A stretch of DNA of 50,191 nucleotides, taken from Chloroflexota bacterium (GTDB lineage Bacteria > Chloroflexota > Limnocylindria > Limnocylindrales > Limnocylindraceae). Both the position numbers and the translations under genes were made by a program. The stretch is taken from positions 1 through 50,191 of the forward strand of contig JAPLHR010000079.1 in NCBI GenBank assembly GCA_026389535.1, read 5' to 3'. The notes under the pieces are model-generated. The model was not told where the DNA came from and made no database searches. It saw nothing but the letters and a program-made list of their open reading frames with translations. Positions 8,463-18,673 of the stretch are shown here, one piece after another. Each line of letters opens with the position of its first letter. The first letter of the stretch is position 1.

Positions 8463-9110
8463 CTAGAGGCTTGCTGCAACCTTTGCGATCGTGTCAATCA
8501 GGCGCGCCGACCATCCCTCAAGTTCGTCCCTGCGGCGGAGTGCCTCGCTCACCGGCACGAGAGAACCTGCAAGCTTATGCGTCTCACGAATGTGAATAGC
8601 GGGCGTGGTCAGCGTGGCAATGAAGACTACGCCAAGGTGCACACGACCAACATCGTCACCATCGTCGTTCAGCAACCCGAGCGGCGTGAAGTGCGGGAGG
8701 GTTGACGTGGCAACCTCCTCGACCCACTCTCGAGCGAGTGCGGCACGAATGCCGCCATCGCTGGGCGAGATGTGGCCACCCACGCCGAACGAGGCGCGAC
8801 CGTGCAGTCGCTTGTCACTGCCACCAGCAAGGCGATCCATCCAGAAGAGCTGCACGTCGCCCGCAGGGGTCCCCTCGGGGCGATAAAGGGCCACCGCATA
8901 GGGGATCGGCTGCTTCCAGGAGGGATCCGACTCGAGCTCGCGCCGCGGACGCGCCTGGGCTAAACCGTCGAGGCGTGTGATCTCACGCTCCCCCTCCTCC
9001 GAGCTGCTAAAGGCGCGGATCCCAGTCCAGGCGCCTGCAGGGAGCGCAAGGTCGCGAGGGATGCCAACGATCTCCTCGTCGGCGCCCGTTGCCAACGGAT
9101 CAACGCTCAC
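8463..9110 (-). CDS. Nudix-like predicted phosphoesterase/hydrolase
   Basis: The track begins at 9212, but the GTG at 9110 overlaps the tyrA stop as GTGA and gives a 215-residue protein. The central segment ASFGVGGHISPSDGG...ALAREWVEEVA resembles a Nudix box: the GGH entry and R-E-x-x-E-E core are present, while the first Glu of the canonical G-x5-E is replaced (D/G). The long N-terminal part and the 'sfGvGGHI' sequence are reminiscent of the MutT-like predicted phosphoesterases of COG4112. Substrate unknown. It is translationally coupled to the aromatic biosynthesis gene tyrA, but nothing indicates a shared pathway. Nudix fold is likely and activity uncertain because of the altered box. Confidence 0.6.
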   Translation of the reverse strand: MSVDPLATGADEEIVGIPRDLALPAGAWTGIRAFSSSEEGEREITRLDGLAQARPRRELESDPSWKQPIPYAVALYRPEGTPAGDVQLFWMDRLAGGSDKRLHGRASFGVGGHISPSDGGIRAALAREWVEEVATSTLPHFTPLGLLNDDGDDVGRVHLGVVFIATLTTPAIHIRETHKLAGSLVPVSEALRRRDELEGWSARLIDTIAKVAASL

Positions 9111-10015
9111 TCGCTCTCCGTGAGCACCGCGCGCGCAGCGGCGAGGCGCCCCTCCAGGTCCGTGCGACCGATAATTGGGTCGTTCTCTGCGGCGGCCAAG
9201 CGCGCATCCCACTGCTCCAAGACGAGTCGTAGCCTCTTCAGCTGGCGGCGAACCTCGCGTGCGTTCGTCGCCAAGATGTCGGCGCCCATCGCCTCAGAGC
9301 CACGTGCAAGCCGCGTGGCGGAGAGCCAACCGGTACCGGCGAGCAGGTGCGAGATCTTCCAGCCGTCAGGGGCATCGGCAGCCTCACCGAGTGCCACGGT
9401 CTCCACGAGTGCTGCAGCCAGGAGGAGTGGGAGGTGGCTGACCGCGGCGGTGGCGGCGTCGTGCAGCTCCGCCTCAAGGATCACTGGACGCGCACCGCAG
9501 CTGGTTGCGAGTCGCTCGACGAGTGCGGCCGCGCCACCACCATTGGAGCCGGGAACAATCACCCAAGGGCGACCAAGGAAGAGATTGGCATCTGCCGCGG
9601 CGAAACCAGTCTCGTGGCTCCCCGCCATCGGATGGCCCCCGCAGAAGCGAATGTTGCGCGCCGCCGCCTCTCGCGCGATCCACACCTTCGTTGAGGCAAC
9701 GTCGGTCACGATCGCCCCATCAGCGAGGCGACCAGAGCGGCGACAGATCACCAGCTCGTCGAGAATTGCGGTCATGGCGATTGGTGGTGCGCAGAGAACC
9801 ACGAGCGCTGCACCATCAACCGTTTCGGCGATCGAGCGACCAACGGTGTCAATGACTCCCGCCGCCAGCGCCTCTCGCGGGCCCGTCTGCGTTGGTGTCC
9901 ATGCGGCAATCTCCAGGCCACTCTCATCAAGGGGGCCAACCCCAGCGGGATCTTCACGCAGTGCTCGCGCGATGGAGCCGCCGATGAGGCCGAGGCCGAG
10001 CAGCGCTACCTTCAC
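9107..10015 (-). CDS. tyrA: Prephenate/arogenate dehydrogenase TyrA
   Basis: This 302-residue NAD(P)-dependent dehydrogenase of the tyrosine branch oxidatively decarboxylates prephenate or arogenate. The N-terminal Rossmann motif is VALLGLGLIGGSIARAL. TyrA landmarks follow: VLCAPPIAMTAILDEL, TDVASTK, and FCGGHPMAGSHETGFAAADANLFLGRPW with the catalytic His in the GGHPMAGSH loop. An all-helical C-terminal domain is present (HDAATAAVSHLPLLLAAAL). There is no chorismate mutase or ACT domain, so it is the simple monofunctional form. The start is a GTG six bases after the dipeptidase stop. Whether it prefers prephenate or arogenate, NAD or NADP, cannot be read from the sequence. Confidence 0.88.
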   Translation of the reverse strand: MKVALLGLGLIGGSIARALREDPAGVGPLDESGLEIAAWTPTQTGPREALAAGVIDTVGRSIAETVDGAALVVLCAPPIAMTAILDELVICRRSGRLADGAIVTDVASTKVWIAREAAARNIRFCGGHPMAGSHETGFAAADANLFLGRPWVIVPGSNGGGAAALVERLATSCGARPVILEAELHDAATAAVSHLPLLLAAALVETVALGEAADAPDGWKISHLLAGTGWLSATRLARGSEAMGADILATNAREVRRQLKRLRLVLEQWDARLAAAENDPIIGRTDLEGRLAAARAVLTESE

Positions 10016-10021
10016 AGGCGG

Positions 10022-11427
10022 TCAGCCAACGGTGGCGATAGCGTCGAGTGCGCGAATGACGGCGCGGATGCCGCCCTCAAAGTTGCCGAGGTCCATCGAC
10101 TCATTCGGCGCGTGCGCATTGTCGTCTGGTGGCGTGAAGCCGAGCAAGACCACTGGCAGGCCGAGCTCCTTCTGGAAGAGTGCGGCGATCGGAATGGAGC
10201 CACCTTCGCGGATGTAGAGCGGCGGCACGCCAAAGGTAGCCTCAAGGGCTCCCGCCGCTGCGTTGAGGTAGGGATCGCCAAGCGGGGTGAGGAAGGCATC
10301 GCCGTTACCGAGGTTCTGCACCTCGACCTGCAGCCCGGCAGGGGCGGCAGCGCGCAGCGCCGCCTCAAGCTGCCGACTGATCTTCTGAGGATCTTGTGCG
10401 GTGACCAAGCGGCACGAGATCTTGGCGTGTGCATGCGCTGGGATGATCGTCTTTGAGCCATCACCCATGAAGCCGCCCCAGATGCCGTTCACGTCGAGTG
10501 TTGGACGCCCACCACGTCGCTCAACCGTGGAGTAGCCGCTCTCCCCCGCCGTGGCGGTGGCCCCGATCCCAGCAAGATAGCCGGGCTCATCGAATGGCAG
10601 GGCGGCGAATGCGGCGCGATCGGCTGGTGTGAGCGCAACGACATCGTCGTAGAAGCCGGGAACGGTGATGTGGCCGTTCGCGTCATGCAGCGAGGCGATC
10701 ATGGCGGCGAGTGCATTGGCGGGATTGACGACGGAGCCGCCGTAACTCCCCGAGTGCAGGTCTACATCGGAGGCGCGCACATTGACCTGTAGATAGGTGA
10801 TGCCGCGGAGCCCAACCGTCAGTGCGGGGCGATTGCCATCAAAGAAGCCGGAGTCGCTGATGATCACGGCGTCGCCGCTGCAGCGGTCTGGGTTCGCCGC
10901 CATCCACGCCTCGAGGTTCACGGAGCTCGACTCCTCTTCGCCCTCGAAGATGTACTTCACGTTCACTGGCAGAGTGCCGCGCGTGGTGACGAGCGCCTCG
11001 AGTGCGCTGAGGTGGATCACGATCTGGCCCTTATCGTCGGCGGAGCCGCGACCGAGCATGCGGCCGTCGCGAACGATCGGCTCAAACGGGCTGGTCTTCC
11101 AGAGATCGAGCGGGTCTCCCGGCTGCACGTCGTAGTGGCCGTAGATCACCACGGTCGGTAGCGAGCTATTGACGATCTTCTCGGCAACAACGATTGGATG
11201 GCCACCCGTCTCGCTCACCTCAACGCGCTCTGCACCGATGCGACGGAGCTCAGCGGCCAGCCACTCTGCAGCTGCGCGGCAATCAGCGGCGTTCTCAGGG
11301 AGGGCGGAGACGCTCGGGATCTTCAAGAACTCTGCGTACTTCGCCATCCGCTCGGTGGCCGTTGCAACGAGATGCGCCTCCTCTGGCCCCTCAAGCCCCT
11401 TCCAGGCGAGCGTTGGGGCGTAGGCCA

Positions 11428-11428
<1 letters not shown>
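10022..11428 (-). CDS. M20 family metallopeptidase (dipeptidase)
   Basis: This 468-residue M20 (ArgE/DapE/CPG2) zinc peptidase resembles the Xaa-His/CNDP-type dipeptidase branch. Metal and catalytic residues are visible: H and D in VVIYGHYDVQPGDP, D in GRGSADDKGQ, the general-base Glu in FEGEEESSS, a further metal-ligand candidate in IISDSGFFD, and a C-terminal His in DDNAHAPNES. The dimerisation (lid) domain inserts after LRGITYLQVNVRASDVDLHSGSYGG. It probably hydrolyses small peptides in the cytoplasm; no signal peptide is present. The ATG overlaps the ftsH stop by one base (TGATG). Downstream of the protease FtsH it may finish peptide turnover, but that link is inference. Confidence 0.85.
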
Positions 11429-13398
<1,970 letters not shown>

Positions 13399-13399
13399 T

Positions 13400-13412
13400 A
13401 GGTTCCCTCCGT
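13400..13412 (-). promoter_or_regulatory. Shine-Dalgarno that fixes the ftsH start
   Basis: On the minus strand GAACGGAGGGAACCTA directly precedes ATG at 13398. The GGAGGG core at this spacing marks the MIPKALRN start and argues against the ten-codon-longer ORF-track start. Confidence 0.75.
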
Positions 13413-13435
13413 TCTCCGTCTTCCCCAAAGGTGCA

Positions 13436-13510
13436 TGGTAGCGAGGGCAGGAATCGAACCTGCTACCAAGGGCTTATGAATCCCCTGCTCTACCGGTGAG
13501 CTACCCCGCC
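13436..13510 (-). tRNA. tRNA-Met (CAU), elongator type, CCA encoded
   Basis: The minus strand folds as a 75-nt cloverleaf. The acceptor GGCGGGG pairs with CCTCGCT (two G-U pairs), the D arm is GCTC/GAGC, the anticodon loop is TTCATAA (anticodon CAT), the T arm is GCAGG-TTCGATT-CCTGC, followed by discriminator A and an encoded CCA. The base 1-72 pair (G-U) and lack of the GGG/CCC initiator anticodon stem argue for elongator tRNA-Met over tRNA-fMet. tRNA-Ile2 (lysidine type) is less likely by overall similarity. One oddity is an A-G mismatch closing the anticodon stem (positions 31-39). Confidence 0.93.
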
Positions 13511-13522
13511 GTGCCTCCGCAT

Positions 13523-13528
13523 AGGATA
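13523..13528 (-). promoter_or_regulatory. -10 box (TATCCT) of the tRNA-Met/ftsH transcript
   Basis: TATCCT on the minus strand ends 12 nt before the mature tRNA 5' end, the right distance for a short 5' leader. The same hexamer or its variants precede several other genes in this window. No convincing -35 is seen. Confidence 0.5.
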
Positions 13529-13585
13529 CCGAACGGGGCTCCCTCACGCACCACGAGCCTTGAGCACGCCCCAGAGGTGATCCGC

Positions 13586-13591
13586 TAGGCT
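13586..13591 (+). promoter_or_regulatory. -10 box (TAGGCT) of a leaderless start for the LMW phosphatase
   Basis: TAGGCT ends exactly 6 nt before the ATG at 13598, so transcription would begin at or next to the start codon. No Shine-Dalgarno is needed or clearly seen. This is one of the TANNNT-(6-7)-start cases in the window. Confidence 0.5.
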
Positions 13592-13597
13592 CCGAGG

Positions 13598-14071
13598 ATG
13601 CTTCAAGTCCTCGTCCTCTGCCACGGCAACATCTGCCGCTCCCCGCTCGCCGAGGTCCTCATTGAGGCGGCGATCAAAGCCGACCCGCTCCTCGCTGGGC
13701 ACGTGGTGGTCTCTAGTGCCGGGACCTCTGACGAGCATGCTGGCGAGGGGATGCATACCAACAGCGCCACCATTCTGAGCGCACGGGGCCTGCGATGCAC
13801 TCACCAGGCGCGCCTCTTTACCCCAACCATGGCAGCGACCCTCGACCTAGTGCTCGCCGCCGATCAGGCCAATCTTCGCAACGGGCGCGCCATCATCCGC
13901 ATGGCAGACACACAACCAGAGATCCGTCTGCTCAGGGACTTTGATCCAACTGCAACTGGGCGCGATCTCGACGACCCGTGGGGCTACCCACCAGCAGAAT
14001 ATGAACGTGCCGCCGTGGAGATTTCGGCGGCGATCCCTGGCCTACTCGCGGAGCTCCGCGACCGGCTCTAG
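13598..14071 (+). CDS. Low-molecular-weight protein tyrosine phosphatase
   Basis: This 157-residue cytoplasmic phosphatase has the active-site loop near the N-terminus: VLCHGNICRSPLAEVLI, matching the C-x5-R-S signature (Cys then NICRS). The general-acid Asp is in RDLDDPWGYPPAEYERA, the family's DP motif. Length and domain content are normal for the bacterial Wzb/PtpA/YwlE-type family, which dephosphorylates tyrosine or arginine residues. It stands alone on the plus strand between tRNA-Met/ftsH and the nucleoside operon, with no tyrosine kinase or exopolysaccharide gene adjacent, so its partner is unknown. The ATG sits 6 nt after a TAGGCT box, suggesting leaderless expression. Confidence 0.9.
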   Translation: MLQVLVLCHGNICRSPLAEVLIEAAIKADPLLAGHVVVSSAGTSDEHAGEGMHTNSATILSARGLRCTHQARLFTPTMAATLDLVLAADQANLRNGRAIIRMADTQPEIRLLRDFDPTATGRDLDDPWGYPPAEYERAAVEISAAIPGLLAELRDRL

Positions 14072-14073
14072 CG

Positions 14074-15099
14074 CTACTTGAAGGAGAGGATCGCGTCGAC
14101 GAGGACGCGGTCAAACGCGTCGGCATCCACACCAACAGCCACATCCACATCAGGGGTGCGTCCGCGCTGCTTCAGGCGATCGCCATACCAATCAGTAATC
14201 GTTCGACCCCGTGCAAGGTCGCCAAGCTCAACGTCAACGGCGGCATGCACCAGGGCCAGCAGGTTCGGCACCGCAAGGTGCGCCACGGCAACCGCGTCGT
14301 GCACGGCAGAGGCTGGCCAGTCGTAGCGGTCCTTGTGGAAGATGGCGTAGAAGCGCAGCAGGTCGGCGAAGATCTTCGCTGGCAGCGTTCCCGCCGCATC
14401 GAGGCGCTTCATCGCCGCTTCGCCTGTCAGGGCACGGTGCGTGGCATCGAGGCAGACCATGGTGATCGGGATCCCTGCGGCAAATACGATCGCCGCAGCA
14501 TCAGGATCGACGTACGAATTGAACTCCGCTGATGCGGTCACATTCCCCTCGGCGATCGCACCGCCCATCCAGCAGATGTGGGCGATCTTGGCCTTCAGCT
14601 CGGGGTGATCCCGCAGCAGGATGGCGATGTTCGTCAGTGGGCCGAGCGGCACCAGTGTCACCGGCTCGCTCGCCTCGCGAAGAAGCGTTGCAATCAGGTC
14701 GACCGCGCCCGCGGCGTGCTCAAGGCCCGTTGGCTCTGGAAGCTCTGCGCCGTCGAGTCCCGAGTCACCGTGCACGTATGGCGCAACCCACAGCGGTCGG
14801 ACGAGTGGTACATCGGCGCCAGCAGCAACACGCACCCCATTTGCGCCAAGCAGGGCCAGGGTGCGGCGCAGATTTTCGTAGGTCTTCGGCAGTGATGCGT
14901 TGCCGGCCACGGCGGTAACGCCGAGCACCTTCAGCTCCGGGCGGGCGAATGCAACGGCGAGCGCCATCGCATCATCGTGGCCTGGGTCGCAGTCAATGAT
15001 GATCGGGAGTGGCTTGGCAACGGTGCCGAGTGGTGCGCGGCGTGGGGAGGGCGGAAAGGGCGTCGAGAGCGGGAGCGGATTAGGCTTCGGCTCGCTCAT
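14074..15099 (-). CDS. Nucleoside hydrolase (IUNH family), copy 1
   Basis: This 341-residue inosine-uridine-preferring nucleoside hydrolase splits ribonucleosides into base and ribose. The calcium-binding DCDPGHDDAMALAVA motif is at about residue 37, after an N-terminal Pro-rich extension of some 30 residues. Further signatures are VAGNASL, PLGPLTNIAILL, WMGGAIAEGNVTASAEFNSYVDPDAA and VHDAVAVAHL with the His/Asp pair. It lies at the end of the nucleoside ABC transporter operon, supporting intracellular hydrolysis of imported nucleosides. It shares the segment GTVAKPLPIIID with the upstream paralogue, so the two arose by duplication. The ATG shares ATGA with the upstream stop. Base preference cannot be decided. 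Confidence 0.92.
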   Translation of the reverse strand: MSEPKPNPLPLSTPFPPSPRRAPLGTVAKPLPIIIDCDPGHDDAMALAVAFARPELKVLGVTAVAGNASLPKTYENLRRTLALLGANGVRVAAGADVPLVRPLWVAPYVHGDSGLDGAELPEPTGLEHAAGAVDLIATLLREASEPVTLVPLGPLTNIAILLRDHPELKAKIAHICWMGGAIAEGNVTASAEFNSYVDPDAAAIVFAAGIPITMVCLDATHRALTGEAAMKRLDAAGTLPAKIFADLLRFYAIFHKDRYDWPASAVHDAVAVAHLAVPNLLALVHAAVDVELGDLARGRTITDWYGDRLKQRGRTPDVDVAVGVDADAFDRVLVDAILSFK

Positions 15100-16124
15100 G
15101 GGAGCTTCGAGTAGATATCAACCATTTCGTCGGCGAATCTCTTGCTATCAATCGTGAGCCCCACGTCGCAATTCGGCTCGATCTTGTCGCGCTTCAGTCG
15201 GTATGGGTTCGCATCGCCGATCGTGCGACCGCGTGCCGGCCCCTGTGTGGCGTCTACGACCACGTGATAGCGCGAGACGCCCACAAGATCCGGAATCGCA
15301 AAATGCAGCACGGCGACGGCATCGTGAATGGCCATCTTCTCGCCCTGGCCCCATGCTGCGGAGCGGTCAAACGAGAACTTCAGCAGTTCCGCAGCAACCT
15401 TTGCCGATGTGCCCGGCAGGGCGGTGAGACGATCGAGGATGGTCCGATCCAGGATCGCATGGTGCGTCACATCAAGGCCAATCATGGTGATCGGCAGGCC
15501 GCTGTTGAAGACGATCTCGGCGGCGGTTGGATCGGCGTAGATGTTGAACTCCGCCGAAGCTGATGAGTTCCCCTCGCCGACCGATCCGCCCATCAGGCAG
15601 ATGTGCGAAATCTTGGGGGCAAGATGTGGGTACGAACGGATCAGCAGGGCAATGTTGGTCAGCGGCCCTACCGGGGCAATCGCAACCGGCTCAGGAGATG
15701 CCTCCAGAATGCGAGCCATCAGCGCTACGGCACCTTCTGGTTCGGCTGTGCGCGGTGCCTTCGGCAGCTTGGTGTTGCCAAGACCACCCTCACCGTGCAC
15801 CTCAGTGGCGCGTTCGAGTGGCCCAGCAAGTGGTCCGACCGCACCCTCTGCAACCGGCACGCCATCTGCGCCGTAGAGATGAAGCAGGCGCAGGGCATTC
15901 TCGGTGCAATGGTGCACGTCGGCGTTGCCGCCAACGCTTGTCACCGCAAGGAGATTGATCTCTGGTCGCACCACCGCGCACGCAATCGCTAACGCGTCAT
16001 CAAGCCCAGGATCGCTATCGATGATGAGCGGCAGTGGCTTGGCGACGGTGCCAAATGGTGCCGTGCGTGGCGTGAGCTTCGCGTGATGAAACGTCGGCCA
16101 ACCGAGCACCGACGGGTTGCTCAC
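15096..16124 (-). CDS. Nucleoside hydrolase (IUNH family), copy 2
   Basis: This 342-residue paralogue of the next gene has the same domain. DSDPGLDDALAIACA carries the metal-binding Asp cluster, followed by PVGPLTNIALLI, LMGGSVGEGNSSASAEFNIYADPTAA and IHDAVAVLHF. It also has an N-terminal extension before GTVAKPLPLIID. It differs from copy 1 in the substrate-facing positions (Leu for His after DPG, KMAIHDAV against ASAVHDAV), so the pair may divide purine and pyrimidine or ribo substrates; that is inference. The GTG start lies 12 nt after the permease stop, inside the transporter operon. Confidence 0.92.
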   Translation of the reverse strand: MSNPSVLGWPTFHHAKLTPRTAPFGTVAKPLPLIIDSDPGLDDALAIACAVVRPEINLLAVTSVGGNADVHHCTENALRLLHLYGADGVPVAEGAVGPLAGPLERATEVHGEGGLGNTKLPKAPRTAEPEGAVALMARILEASPEPVAIAPVGPLTNIALLIRSYPHLAPKISHICLMGGSVGEGNSSASAEFNIYADPTAAEIVFNSGLPITMIGLDVTHHAILDRTILDRLTALPGTSAKVAAELLKFSFDRSAAWGQGEKMAIHDAVAVLHFAIPDLVGVSRYHVVVDATQGPARGRTIGDANPYRLKRDKIEPNCDVGLTIDSKRFADEMVDIYSKLP

Positions 16125-16136
16125 AGTGCTCGCGCC

Positions 16137-17480
16137 CTATCCCTGGTCGTACGGACGCCCAGCCGATGCTGGTGCGCGCACTCGACCAATAAGGCCAGCC
16201 ACCACGATGATCGTAACGATGTACGGCATCGAAAGCAGGATCTGTGGCGGTAGCGAAACGCCGAGCCCCGACAAGAGCGTCGTTGCCGCACTCGTCATGC
16301 CGAAAATTAGTGCCGCTCCGAATGCGTAGACGGGATTCCATGCCCCAAAGATCACCGCGGCAAGCGCAATGAAGCCTTTGCCGGCGCTGGTGTTGACGCC
16401 GAAGCCGCCTGTTCCGCTCAGCGCGATGTAGCTGCCGGCGAAGCCTGCAAGGAGGCCAGCGACCAACATTGCGCGGTAGCGCAACTTGACGACGTCAATT
16501 CCAACTGTCCCCGCAGCGTTCGGCTGCTCGCCTGCCGCTCGCAAACGCAGCCCCCAACGGGTGCGGTAGATCATGTAGGTGAAGAAAAGCACGAGCCCTA
16601 CAGCGATGTAAAAGTAAGGGCTCAGCGAGAAGAGGATCGGCCCGATCACAGGGATGTCCGAGAGGAACGGGATCTGAATCGGCGTGATGCCAATCGGCCG
16701 GTTGAATTCGCTATACGGCTGAAGAATGCGCAGGTACGCAAAGGTGGTCACACCCAGCGCGCCGATGTTGATGACTGTGCCAGCAATGATTTGATCGACC
16801 TTGTAGCGAATACCGAGCCAGGCGAGGAAGAGGCTGACCAGCGCGCCAAAGATCGCGCCCGCAATAGGCCCTGCGATGGCGATGCCCGTGATGCTCGAGG
16901 CAATCGACCCAATCATCGCGCCGAAGAGAAGCTTCCCCTCAACGGCAATATTCAGGAACCCACTGCGCTCCGCAATGATGCCGGCAAGCGCGCCGATCCC
17001 GACGGGGACGGTGTACAGCAACGTGCTGGTGAAGAAGACGGTCAGATTCGCGGTCGTGCCGTCAAGGAGGCGCGCCAGAAGGGCAAAGACCAAGACAGGC
17101 GAGACGAGGCCGATCGCAAGTCGCCACCTGAATGAGGCGCCGCGCACAAGCTGCAGCGCAGCCATCGCGCCAAAACCGACCGTGACGGCAGCCCAGAGCA
17201 GAACCACCGGCACTGAGAAAGCGACATCTGTACCGCCGACCTTGTCTACCCAGAATGCGAACTTCCCCTCAACTCCCACTGAGCCAGATGTAATGGCAAG
17301 GGAGAGGAGTGTGAAGAGTGCGAAGAGCCCCGCACGGACGCGTGAGGCGATGAGTTGCTGTTGTGCATCCGCACCATCTCCCACAGATGTTGAGCGCTTT
17401 GCTGGGGCAGCCGTGGTGGTCTTCGCGCGCGCCGCTGCAACCGGCTTCTTCTTCCTCACGCTGCCTCCCTGCGTACTCAC
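16137..17480 (-). CDS. Nucleoside ABC transporter permease (BPD_transp_2; NupQ/YufQ type)
   Basis: This 447-residue inner-membrane permease of the branched-chain-type ABC family pairs with a BMP-type lipoprotein. A basic, low-complexity cytoplasmic N-terminus of about 45 residues (RKKKPVAAARAKTTTAAPAKRS) precedes roughly ten hydrophobic helices. The signature GALAGIIAERSGFLNIAVEG matches the conserved 'ers G.lNi..EG' EAA-like region, and GLRLRAAGEQPNAAGTVGIDV is the cytoplasmic loop that contacts the ATPase. Family members transport purine and pyrimidine nucleosides. The GTG start overlaps the partner permease stop (GTGA). The long N-terminus is unusual. Confidence 0.9.
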   Translation of the reverse strand: MSTQGGSVRKKKPVAAARAKTTTAAPAKRSTSVGDGADAQQQLIASRVRAGLFALFTLLSLAITSGSVGVEGKFAFWVDKVGGTDVAFSVPVVLLWAAVTVGFGAMAALQLVRGASFRWRLAIGLVSPVLVFALLARLLDGTTANLTVFFTSTLLYTVPVGIGALAGIIAERSGFLNIAVEGKLLFGAMIGSIASSITGIAIAGPIAGAIFGALVSLFLAWLGIRYKVDQIIAGTVINIGALGVTTFAYLRILQPYSEFNRPIGITPIQIPFLSDIPVIGPILFSLSPYFYIAVGLVLFFTYMIYRTRWGLRLRAAGEQPNAAGTVGIDVVKLRYRAMLVAGLLAGFAGSYIALSGTGGFGVNTSAGKGFIALAAVIFGAWNPVYAFGAALIFGMTSAATTLLSGLGVSLPPQILLSMPYIVTIIVVAGLIGRVRAPASAGRPYDQG

Positions 17481-18673
17481 TTGGCCACCGAACGTGGGCG
17501 TCGGCGGAACGGGTTCTTCAAGATGCCAAGCGTCAGCTCAGGAGCTGCGATGAAGGCGATGACGAGCGCCTGAATAAAGAGGAGCATCTCAATTGGGATG
17601 CTTGTCTCCACCTGCATCAGGCTACCGCCGTGCTGCAGAAGGCCGAACACGAGCGCAGTCGCAACTACGCCGCTCGGCCGCGTACCACCAACGAGAGCAA
17701 TGGCGATCGCAGTGAAGCCAACGCTTCCAGCGATACCAGGCGAGAGCTGCTTGATCGTGCCGACGGCCACAAGCGCACCACCGAGACCGGAAATTGCTCC
17801 AGAGATCAGCATTGCGGTGATGATCGAGGTGCCTGCGCCAATGCCCGCATACTTCGCCGCCGCAAGGTTCAAGCCGGCGGCTCGAAGCTCAAATCCACGA
17901 GTGGACCGGAAGAGGAACCAGCTGACCGCAACGGCGGTGAGGAGCGCGATGATGATGCTGATGTCCATCCGTAGGGCCGAGATCGGCAAGATCCCAGGGA
18001 GGTCTACGAACTGGCTGAGCTCCTTCGATACTGGCTGAATACGTGGTGGCTTCTGGATGAACTCGAAGTTTGATACGAGGAAGAAGACGAACTGCCCAGC
18101 GATGAAATTGAGCATGATCGTCGTGATCACCTCACTCGCGCCGACGCGTGCCTTCAGATAACCCGGAATGAAGGCCCAGGCTGCTCCCCCAATGACTCCA
18201 AAGATCATCACGAGGAGAATGGCAATTGGCGCCGGTGTCACGCCTGCGCCGAAAAGGAGCGCCGCGAGGGTGCCGCCAACGGCACCCATGGTGTACTGAC
18301 CAGCACCACCAATATTGAAAATGCCAGTGCGGAACGCCACCGAAACGCCAAGCCCAACGAAGATCAGCGGCACGGAGGCGACTACGCTTTCGACGATCGG
18401 GCGCAGTGCGCGCGCCCACAGCTTGATGTCGCCATTTGAGGCGAGTGCCTTACCGATATTCTCTGGATCACCGAATGCTCCGCGGAAAAGCGCGCTGTAC
18501 GAGGCTGCCGCTCGCCCAATGCCGAGGCTCAAGGCTCCAATAGGATCAGAGAGAAGACCGCCAAGAACTTCAATGTCAGTGAAGATGATGAAGATCGCGC
18601 CAACGAGCAGCGCCACTGAGATCGAAAGTGCTGGAATGCGAATCTTTGAACCAAATTTCTTTAAGCCGTTCAC
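17477..18673 (-). CDS. Nucleoside ABC transporter permease (BPD_transp_2; NupP/YufP type)
   Basis: This 398-residue partner permease has a short N-terminus, a first TM, then an extracytoplasmic segment and about eight helices. The signature VGLGVSVAFRTGIFNIGGAGQYTMGAVGG and the coupling loop FRSTRGFELRAAGLNLAAAKYAGI are typical of the NupP side of the heterodimer. VALVGGTRPSGVVATALVFGLL near the C-terminus is also characteristic. The GTG start overlaps the ATPase stop as GTGA, so ATPase and both permeases are translated as a coupled set. Confidence 0.91.
   Translation of the reverse strand: MNGLKKFGSKIRIPALSISVALLVGAIFIIFTDIEVLGGLLSDPIGALSLGIGRAAASYSALFRGAFGDPENIGKALASNGDIKLWARALRPIVESVVASVPLIFVGLGVSVAFRTGIFNIGGAGQYTMGAVGGTLAALLFGAGVTPAPIAILLVMIFGVIGGAAWAFIPGYLKARVGASEVITTIMLNFIAGQFVFFLVSNFEFIQKPPRIQPVSKELSQFVDLPGILPISALRMDISIIIALLTAVAVSWFLFRSTRGFELRAAGLNLAAAKYAGIGAGTSIITAMLISGAISGLGGALVAVGTIKQLSPGIAGSVGFTAIAIALVGGTRPSGVVATALVFGLLQHGGSLMQVETSIPIEMLLFIQALVIAFIAAPELTLGILKNPFRRRPRSVAK

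Noticed and set aside
9120-10217. 365-residue plus-strand ORF
   Set aside because: Antisense to tyrA and the dipeptidase gene; low-complexity Ser/Ala/Arg composition with no motifs.
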